24,063 nucleotides of DNA from the NCBI GenBank assembly GCA_000226015.1, contig JH154101.1, positions 143,148 to 167,210 on the forward strand, in the 5' to 3' direction. The stretch is from Mnemiopsis leidyi. Lineage: Eukaryota > Ctenophora > Tentaculata > Lobata > Bolinopsidae. The position numbers were made by a program, and so were the translations under genes. Below are positions 8,756 to 18,600 of this stretch, piece after piece. Every line of letters starts with the position of its first letter. Position 1 is the stretch's first letter. The notes beneath the pieces are model-generated. The model searched no databases. It was not told where the DNA came from and worked only from the letters and a program-made list of their open reading frames with translations.

Positions 8756-11092
8756 ATGTTGTCAAGCAGTCGGTTGATCTCACGTGCAAACCGTGCCAGA
8801 TCTGACATTGACCAAGTTATCCAATCCTTGAGTTCGGAGCAAGCTAACGGCGGTGAACCCCGAGGTGAAGGTGAGAGGTCTCCTGGTGTAGCTGAGGAGG
8901 AAGACAACTCCTCCAACAACTGTGCGGTAGAACGGTACCACGATTTAGATGGCTACCCTCAGAGATCGGCCTTCCATCTGTACTCTTGCGGAGAGCTAAC
9001 AGAGACTTACACTCAACAGCTTAACTTTGATGATAAAAGTAGGGAGCTTACTATCTTTCTATTGTAACTTTTAGAATGTATTTCTTTGCTTTTAATTTTT
9101 TGCTTTCGTGCTTTGTTAAATCCTTTGTTTAAGATGTGATAGATTGTTTGAGTTGTTGTTACTGTAAAGATTGAAAGCATACCTCAGTAGTCAGTCCGAC
9201 AATAGTATAAGGATCCCCGCTCCGGTGCTTTGACAAACATTCTCTAATAAACTCCCTGGTTTACTCTCTATAGCCTTATTCCCAGGTCTGGACATAGATA
9301 ATTACACGCCTATAAGCTCCATATTACCAGGTCTGGACATAGATGATGACACACCAATAAGCTCCATATGGGAAGCGAGGTGGTTTGACCATGCAGCGCT
9401 GGTTGGACGATTCATGGCTGAGGACAAGATACAATCTGACAGAGGAAATCTTAACTCAGATACACTTCAGTGTAAGTTAAAAACTGGACTTACCAACTTT
9501 GAATTGCAATCTAATTGCTCAGAAGCGATATCATATCATACATGTACCCAGCAATTAACAGTCCTCAAAAGACGCTTAAAGAAAATGTCCAATCTTTAAA
9601 CTAACACAACCCTTATTTCAGACATACCGGCTCCTTTACAAGAGTCTGACAGTGCTGAATCGTCCCATCCTGTTCTGCAATCTTCTCCTAAACAAACAAC
9701 CGTGAGGAAAAGTCCAACAAAACGGAAGAGTGAGAATTCTTCATCGCTAGCTACTCGTTTTCAATGTAGAGTTCAAGGCTGTCTGAAAGAGGTAAGTTTG
9801 TTATCAGAGTTTGCTTTTTACAGATAATTACTGATATCAGAAACAGCTTGTGTTCATCTGATATTGTTTCGCAATTCCGAACAACGAAGCATCATTAACA
9901 TATTTTCAACCTATGACATATGTTATTAATACAATTTAAAACATTTGTGAATGAGAATTTTTGTATTTTCCTTAAATCACCAACTTTTGCAGTTCAGCAC
10001 ACAATCAAAAAGGTGGTATCACCAAAAGTCTGCCCACACAAAGATACAACTGCAGTGTCCAGAATGTCACAAAGTTTTTGTCAAACTCCAGCAGCTAGAG
10101 GTTCATCTCAGGTATCTTGAACTTTGTTACTTACTCATTTGTAATTCTATAGAAATCAAATATTTGGAACAATCTAATAGTTTTAAGATAAATTCTTGAT
10201 ATGGCAAGATGAAAAACAGTTTCGTCATTTACACAAGCAGTAAACCCCAATTCTTACATGTACAGCCCTAAGTCCTATAAACTATATCTAACTTGCAGGT
10301 CACATTTGAAACTGAAGATGTACAAATGTCCTGAAGAGGACTGTGATAAGTCCTTTCTTACTCAACAACAGTGTAAAAACCACGTTCTTATACACTCTGG
10401 TATGCTAGCTATGTACCTTCTGTATTGTGTAAACTGCGTTTCAAATTCATTTTGACTTATTCGCATTTGTAATTAATCAACCTATATATATTTTGTTGGT
10501 GTCAAACAATACAAGTACATTCTAGGAATGATGAAACGTCCATGCAGACTTGCAACATCATGTCCTTGTAGTTGACCAGAATTTCCGAATTTTCCAAAAT
10601 TCAATTAAACAGAAATTTACTAAATTCACCCAAGTTTTTCTTCTAGGTGAGAAGAATTACGAGTGTAGCTTGTGTAAGAAGAAGTTCCGGGAGAAGAACA
10701 CTTTAACAAGGCACTCTCGCACTCACTCTCAGTTGAAACTCTATCGCTGTGAGGTATGAGCTACAATCCCACATGTCTAACGTTTTACTGTGATTTATCT
10801 TCTTTACCATGTTGATTCCCCCATTTTCGCTCTTTGTCTGCTCCTTTGTTCCAGAAAGCCAGTCTTCCCGTTTTGACGAGATTATTTCCAGGTTTGCCAC
10901 AAGTCATTTTCCTACGCTAGTTCACTGAGAGTTCACCGTAAACATTTTCACACGACGTCGGTAACAAACGTTCAGACAGACAAATGTACAGAGAAGACTT
11001 CAGAGACCGATGTTTCTTCAGAGCCAGTATCAAACTCTTGTGATTCAGTAATGTTAGATACAGAAGCTAACGGAAATGTCAAAAATTATTGA
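8756..11092 (+). CDS. C2H2 zinc-finger protein with five fingers, seven exons
   Basis: Exons: 8756-9038, 9286-9471, 9622-9791, 9993-10111, 10299-10399, 10647-10753, 10892-11092; all junctions are GT-AG with matching phase, giving about 388 aa. Residues 1-200 are low-complexity and acidic or Ser-rich with no known domain; a basic SPTKRKSE near 185 may aid nuclear import. The fingers are at about 205-228 (C-x4-C-x12-H-x4-H), 235-255, 263-285, 293-313 and 321-342; linker SGEKNYEC between fingers 3 and 4 is a near-canonical TGEKP linker. Introns interrupt fingers 1, 2 and 5 internally. A Ser/Thr-rich tail ends at TGA 11090-11092. By family this is a DNA-binding, probably nuclear, transcription factor; no orthologue is recognised. 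The first exon is the least certain part: the ATG at 8756 is in a weak context, and an alternative phase-1 donor exists near 8871. Confidence 0.82.
9286..9375 (+). repeat. 45-bp in-frame tandem duplication in the zinc-finger gene
   Basis: The 15-residue block LDIDNYTPISSILPG is followed at once by the related LDIDDDTPISSIWEA. GTCTGGACATAGAT starts at 9286 and again at 9331, so the period is 45 bases. Both copies are preceded by a CAG, so each can serve as the splice acceptor in the same frame. Confidence 0.85.
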
Positions 11093-12622
11093 GATTAAAT
11101 GTTGAACTATATTTTTTCTCTGCAGTTGTGTAACTGAAGATAGCGTTTGTGGGCAATTTCAACCGCACGGCTTAAAATAGTCACCCATTTTCTGAATATA
11201 GTATTTCAATACGACTTTTACACGGAAGGATTAGTTATTTACTTTACTGGCAATTAAATGGACACAAATATATTTGTAGTTATTGAAACGCGCGGTGCTA
11301 AAAGTGTAATAAATTTTCAATGTTGTTGGATTGCGCGCACGCATGTACGCGCTTTACGTTAATTAATTGCAAATTTTAATTTACATAAATTAGTCAAACT
11401 TCGATCAATAATCAATAGCACGTTTTCTCAAAAATATTCGGTTTATTTGTTTTTCTGGTTTTGGTTGTCTTGAGTGAGATAGAGCGGTTTCTAACTTCAC
11501 ACAATGATAATAATTAATAGCTTAAACTTTAATAAAGTTGAAAATGTTAAATGCTTTTTCAAGGTACGCACGATCGAGCGATTAGCCCAGTTGCAGATAT
11601 TGCTACAACTGTTACTTTGTTTTGTGATTTTTTAACTGAGGACCCTGGAGTAGTCCAATTAGTATGCACTACTTTTTCGAGATGATGTCTGACTTTGGGC
11701 AATAACGATGGATGGAAATCATCTCATAAACACTCATTTCAAACAGCTAACTTTTAAGCTATTAGCTCGGTAAAGAGCAATCAACCAATTAGTTGCTTAG
11801 TCGATTTGAGCAATCGTTGTGATTTTTTGAGTATAAAGTTCCAAGTAACTCCTGGATATACTTGAACATGTTGTAGTTGGATCAATTTTAAGTACGAAGA
11901 TTGTCAAATAAAACCAGATGTATTTATAACAAGATTGGCTATAAAACAATAAAGCGGTTTAATTTTTTAATAACGTCTGAATCATCGATTTCTTACAAGA
12001 ATCATAACAAAGAAATAAACTATTCATCCTATGTCGGCCACAAAAATCGGATGCCGACAATTCTTACATTCCTCCATTGTACCTCCACAGTCTTGGGTGA
12101 CTGTGATTACATTCATAGCGGGACACAGCTGGAGCTAGCTATAACATAATTGAATACAATCTTATTAAGATAATCGAGTCACATTGGATGCCCATTTTCA
12201 ACTTGATGAAAGAGCTTAAGTGATTCAATTAAGTGATTGGTACAACTTCTGAAGTTACATTTAGCTTGCGTTGACCAATTTTTAATGACAAATTTCATTT
12301 CCTGTTTAGTTCAACATTTAAGCCACCACTCTTATCACAGCTGCATCCACGGATCGCAACATAAGCAAACATACCATAATCGAAATATTATAATCAACAT
12401 GTTTTCCTTTCGCAATAAAAAATAAATAAAAATCTGAATCATAAAGTTTTACATAGTTAAAATTCGTCTGACGCCTTTCAGCCTAAAGAATTGCACAGGA
12501 TGGCCATATCACAATTATCATGAACATAACAGAATTTAAAACTAGAGAAAGCAGTCAAATAGTAGTAACTGTCTGTAGACCAATCCTATGCATAGAAACG
12601 GAAACCTTCCCGCCTGAATCAA
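11093..12622. other. Intergenic region between two convergent genes
   Basis: This 1.5-kb AT-rich stretch holds the 3'UTR of the zinc-finger gene from the left and of the receptor gene from the right. No exon with supporting codon structure is visible; the open frames at 11901-12149 and 12237-12425 have no recognisable family. A short CG-rich patch (GCGCGCACGCATGTACGCGC) lies near 11333. Confidence 0.55.
11531..11536 (+). terminator. Candidate polyadenylation signal, zinc-finger gene
   Basis: AATAAA lies about 440 bases after the stop codon of the zinc-finger gene and is the first canonical copy downstream on this strand. Confidence 0.4.
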
Positions 12623-15600
12623 TTACTTTAATCTCTTTAAGCCCAACGAAAGTTTTATCCTTAATAAAACGTTCCTAGAAGGCTTAACAGCTGCCGCATG
12701 ATCGTGGTTTATGTGAATTATAGAAATATTATCGTCCTCTAAAGCCCCATTAAAAACATGGTCTCCAGTCTCGTTGAGAGTGTAAGTATACATGGACGAC
12801 TCTTTCTTCTTAATTCGTCTTCTCACTAGTACCACAACTGAAAGATTATCTCGTTTAGTGGAGGGAATTCGTTAAAACTTGTCTATTCCAATTTCCACAA
12901 TAATCCCTCAAATTATGTGAGTCGTACATAACTTTTTATTGGCTGTTTTGGTTACGACTCAGATAAAACAATGTGAAGATATTTATAACTATGCTGAGTG
13001 CTAACTTATCATCACTAAGTCACGTACAAATCTGACCAAATTCCATGGCGTTAAACCAAACAAACGCACTGTTCTCCTTTTTACCACAACTACCAGCAGA
13101 CCAGACACTTGAGACAATAAGAAAATAAGGACATTTATTAACACAGACAAAACAATATGTGTAAGAAGTGCAGGCTGACAGCGCTTTTCGTCGTCTTTGC
13201 ATTGAATAATATCGGTATAATGATACTGCTACTTTTATAGTTACACAATTAGTTACACAATTAGTTACACAATTAATAGATAGCAGTACCAAGCTCTGTA
13301 AAGAACGGCTCTTCGCTCGGTAAAATTTGGAACTTATATTGGAAATCCGAGGCTGCGATTGAAACAGAAAAATTGGGCTCTGGGCATGGAAAAATACTGA
13401 ACAGAATGGCATTAGTAAAGAATTCTTACCCATTATCCCCACGACGATTACAATGAGGACCAAGATTGTGACAATGGTAATTTCCTTAGCGCAGAAAGCG
13501 TGAGTTTCAAACTGTAAGCTAAGAAGGGGGGTAATGCTCTTTTGGGCGTTGATACCCCAGATCTTTAAACTGTATTTCTTTCCTTCTTCCAAATACTTGA
13601 TCGTGTTTAGTCCAACTGACACTGTGGGGAACTTACTAAGTTGGAACAGCTCGTAACAATATTTTATATATGTGGTAAGTGAAGTAAACCATTAAATGAA
13701 GCTAAATATTCTAATTAACATTTGACGTATCTTAAGTCTAAATTTCATACTTACAGTTTCCCGTAAATATAAACTCTGGCAAAGTTTCGTTTCTATCAGA
13801 AAACTTTATCACCCCATATCTGAAAAACACCTGTTGTACGCTAACAACCACAATAAGGGGTCGTTCACATATGACGTCATCACCTAGGGGGGGAGGGGGG
13901 GTTTCCAAATGATGATGATTGATGACGAGGGGGGGAAGGGGGTTTAGGACCTAATGATGATGTCATCAAACAATTTTAGGATTTATAGGACTTTTTTGAA
14001 ATTTTTTGATTTCTTTTGAAAATTTTTATTAANNNNNNNNNNCGAAAAATTTTGCTGACGTCATATGTGAACGACCCCCATAAAAGGTATTTCGCACTGG
14101 TTATTGTAGCTACAAAAATGTTTCTTGCACAATTATATTTTCGAAAAAGAATAAGCATAAAGAACACTGATTTCTATTGATTTCAATAACTATCCATTCC
14201 CTCCACTAAAATCGCTATTTGATTTAAATCTAAAATCGCTATCCCCTTACCTGTACTTTTTGTAAGTAATGGTGTCTTCATTTGAGATATTCAGCTTCAA
14301 CTCTCGGCAACTCGACTGGAAAATTCACATCAAGAAATCGTCACAATTAACGCCATCATAATACTTTTTATCAACACTTCACAGTACCAGCAATTACTTT
14401 GAAGCTCTCAAGAAAGAACACTTGTAGATTATTTGCATTTTTATCAGTTGGTAAAAAGCCAAAATCTTATCTTAAATATCAAATTCAGTCACAAGTTGTC
14501 CTACAATCACCATCCTTACCAATTCTGGTCTCTATCTTATGCTCTTAAAATGGAAATAGAATCCATTGTAGATGGAGCCCCACCCTACTTAAAACTGTTT
14601 CAGTAAATTAAGGTGGGCCGCTAAACTCCACCTAAAACCGTATCCATGTTATATAGTCTTATCTTTTAACGACCTCGACACTGGTAGATCATGAAATCAT
14701 ACCATTGATATGAAAATTGCTTTTCTTGAATTTTAAGCATTTAAATCGAACATTAAAAATCGCATTAAGGTCAAGCTCGCGTGTGCAGATTAATATAAAC
14801 AGCTTTATCAATTTAAATCAATTTATACAATGCGGAATGCTTCATGAAGTGACAAAAACGTTAAAAAACCGTGAACTCACCCCCAACAATTCGACTGTAG
14901 GTTTATTTGGCCGGTAGGGTACGTTGACAAGGATGTCGTGAGGTGGAGCACACCCCACCTCATTACACAACCTCATCTCCCCGAACAAGAAGAGCTGTCC
15001 CTCAGGCAGGACCTCGTCCACCACCAGGTAGTTCAGGTCCACCACCCTGGTGGTGGTAGACCCGCGTGTGACCTGGTAGGTCAACGTGTCACTCCCCCAG
15101 CTGTCTCTTGAGGGCACTTTCCACCATATTCTGGGGGTGGGCTTTGTGTTTGGTTCGAGTTCGTAGAGAATACAGGAGGGTGACAAAACTTAACGTCACT
15201 TTTTGTGCACGTACGCTGATTTAAATTTACATAACTCATAGTAATACTTATTTAACACTGTAGGTCCAACTTTAGGCCTTATTTTAGAATAACTCGTTTG
15301 TAAAGTCTGCTATAGTACCTCAGCTTGTCATATTGATAGTATGAGGCGCTGTATTTCATATACTCCGTAGTCTGAAAATGCGGGATGACTGCAGCTGTTT
15401 TGAACTCCGACACCTGAAGTTAATATAAAGCAATAGTGTCTAAGTTTCAAATAAGGTCGATGGAATTAAATTTGTCAACATTTTAGCTAGCCGTGACTCG
15501 TTCCCTTACTGAAACTCAAACCATTTGCAAGATCATTTTATCGCTGTTTAACAGCGTTCGTAAAAACTACGCAAAAGGGTAGCACGTGGTTCATCACATG

Positions 15601-18600
15601 GGTCTCTTTTTATAAAAGCTTGGCTGTTTGTGATACCAGCGTTAGCACAGTCAAAACCTTTGGTTATGTTAGGAAGCTTAGCTAAGGCTCAAATAAGGTA
15701 TAATAGTTTCCAGATCCTTAACCGCATATCGATTTCATGCAGTTGAAATTGGAAATGTTAAGGAAGGTATGACGAATGACAATACTAAGACTGAATTTAG
15801 ACATGCTTGTCTTGCAATACAGCCGTCGAGTGTTCAGACTTTAGCTGAAAATTAAAATTGTCCTAAATAGCACACTGGCAAAGATGAAGAATGATACAAA
15901 GAATCTTAATGTATAGTAATAGTGTATACGGCGCATTGTTTTGAGAAATATTCAAACAATCATTATATACGTCAATGAACTTTCACGTATCCTATTATTT
16001 GAGAAGATAGACACTGATTTTATAACAAAAAAGAATTTCTGTTTCATGTCAACACGGCTTTCAGTACATTTATAAAATACTTTCACTTTGCATTGTTATT
16101 TTACAATACTCTGTATTGTATTAACCATGGTAAACGACCATGGTAAACAACCAAAGTAAACAACCATGGTAAATTATGACCTACACAGTTCTAAACAGTT
16201 TTGCACAGTTCTACACAGTTCTAAACAGTTGTAAACAGTTTTACACTGATTTACTTACATCTCTGTTCTCAGTCAAAGCAAAGCCGGTATTCAAGAAGAC
16301 GGTAACATCGTAACAACATCCTGGTACAACCTCAGTGATGTTAGCTTCACTCTGATCCGACGTCAGATCCAGCGTCTGGATCTCTACTCCGCAGGGTCTG
16401 TCTTCTAAATTTAGAGGGACTAGGTAACAAGGGTAATTTAGAGAAAACAGGTGAACTTTAAGGAAAACTTGGTTACTTAAAGGAGTAAATCACTAACAAA
16501 GGTACCTTAGTGGAGCCCAGGGTCATTAAGGCGTTACATCGGGTAACTGGGTTGACTAAGAATTCCGGGCTTCAGCCTTTAATCAGTCAAAAATCAGATA
16601 ATCAGTCAAAAATCAGATAAGGTGCCGACAACCAGAAACCTCCAAGAAATTTAAGTTGTCAGACGAGTCTTATTAAAGAACAAAAACCGTGTGACAAGGG
16701 GCGGGTGTAACTAAAACTAACAGCAGAAAACAAACCCGTGTGACAAGGGGCGGGTGTAACTAAAACTAACAGCAGAAAACAAACCCGTGTGACAAGGGGC
16801 GGGTGTAACTAAAACTAACAGCAGAAAACAAACCCGTGTGACAAGGGGTGGGTTTAACAACCATCTTCTCCTGCACAGTCCCTCTCTCCTCGACTGGTTG
16901 CCAGGCGACCAGGAGGGAAGTTGTCGTTACAGACTTCAGGATCACTTCCTCACAGTTAGCTTCAACGTCTGGGGGAATAGTAACTTGGATAGTGTATATA
17001 AGTAGTGTGCATGTACTATATAGTAGTGTGCATGTACTTTCAACTTGATATAACCTTTAACAAAACCATTCACAACATAACAACTATTAACCTTCAACTA
17101 ATCCTATACCTTCAACTAGTCCTATACCAGGCTAATTCTTATCTCACCGTCAACAGAAGTGTGAGGAGAAAGAGAGATTTGCCCGGCAGTGTCCGTCACT
17201 TTGCAGAAGTAGTCTCCGATATCTGCTCTCATTACACAGTCCTGTAACAGCTAGACATTAGAATAAAAACGTCAAGGTTAAAACGTCAAGCTTAATCAAT
17301 CACTAGATGATAAAAACCGTGTTTTTAAACACTGTTTAATTTTCCTCTTAAGCGTCTGATTAAGTGTTGATAACAAACTTTCAAAATTCCATAAATTCCA
17401 CGTGCCGGTTAACAGTTAACCCCAACAAAAACCTTATTTATAGATAGAAGAATCCCGTTATTCTGATCGTCGCTTATATTTGTCACGGAAGTTCTGAAGT
17501 CCCGCACTATTTCCCTGTTATTCTGATAACAACTGCAGGTAAGTAAGTGTGTGTGTTTAACTTAATCGTGGTCACTATACGGAGAAAGAACAGTGTCCAC
17601 TCTCCACTTTCACAACAAAAAGATTTATATGGCAAGTGCGCATGGCGATGACCACCAAGCAAATCACGTGACCTAGGAATTAAGTAAATATATCTTGACT
17701 TAGTTGTGACCACCAGCAAGTGGTTGATGGTACACAGGCACGGGAGAAATGTCATAAACTTACGCCAAATGCCCAATGTCGTCAAAGTTTGTGTTTTCTC
17801 GGCTTGTGAAGAATTGAATTTGGGAGTTGTTTTCTGCCAGAACTACAGTTTCCTCTAATCTTGTCAACTTTATATCTGAAGTTGTAATTGGTACTGGTAG
17901 TTGCACTCGATTCAATTTGCTAAAAAGTTTGTGACAAAGTTTACAGATTGTATGATTTGTGTTAAAGACACCAAAACAACTATTCAGCAGTCTATAATAA
18001 AGGTAGAAGCATGCTTTTTTGGCACATATTAAAACCCATTAAAATTTAAATTTTGTTAGCCGTGAGCCAACTTATAAATAAGGAATCAATAAATCACCTG
18101 GAATAAACTCGATGATGTTTTCAACAATGGCAATGTACTTGAAAGATTCCATTTCTTTTCGATGACAGGTTGTTGTTAAAGACACGACATCAGATTCTAT
18201 GTTATTACAGTCTAGCGGTGAAACATCATCGTCAAGATCTCTACTCGAGCTGTGAAACAGAAAAAGTTAAGATTGGTTTTAGATCTGAATAGTTTAGATT
18301 CAGTGATAAAAACGTTCGAAGGTCCGTATCAAAGTTTAAAATTCAGGATTGCACTCGCAACATTGAATGGCAACTTTTGATCCATCCTCGATAGACAAAC
18401 TGTTGTCAACTTTTTGAATAAAAATTATGTGATCGACTTCATTGAATTTGTAAAAGCAAAATGTATAAATCAATTCCAGCATCAACATGAATAGATGAAA
18501 ATTTTATGGTTGTACCTATTGTCGAGGCATTCGAACATGCAAATTCCAAATTCATTCGTGCCATAATCCCAATTGTAATATTCCCCTGGATGGAGAATGT

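Noticed and set aside
13020..13429. Long minus-strand frame continuing after the receptor membrane helix
   Set aside because: A clean GTAAG donor at 13429 ends the exon, and the next exon supplies a better stop-transfer sequence in the right phase; the extension crosses a 12-bp repeat.
14842..15186. Starting the FN3 exon at the frame's first possible start (15186)
   Set aside because: The acceptor CCCACCCCCAG at 15131 fits the phase of exon 12, whereas the upstream extension has a poor acceptor and the wrong phase.
17507..17785. Minus-strand frame of 92 codons starting inside receptor exon 7
   Set aside because: It is in a different frame from the exon and runs through the intron; the Ig pattern continues only through exons 7, 8 and 9.
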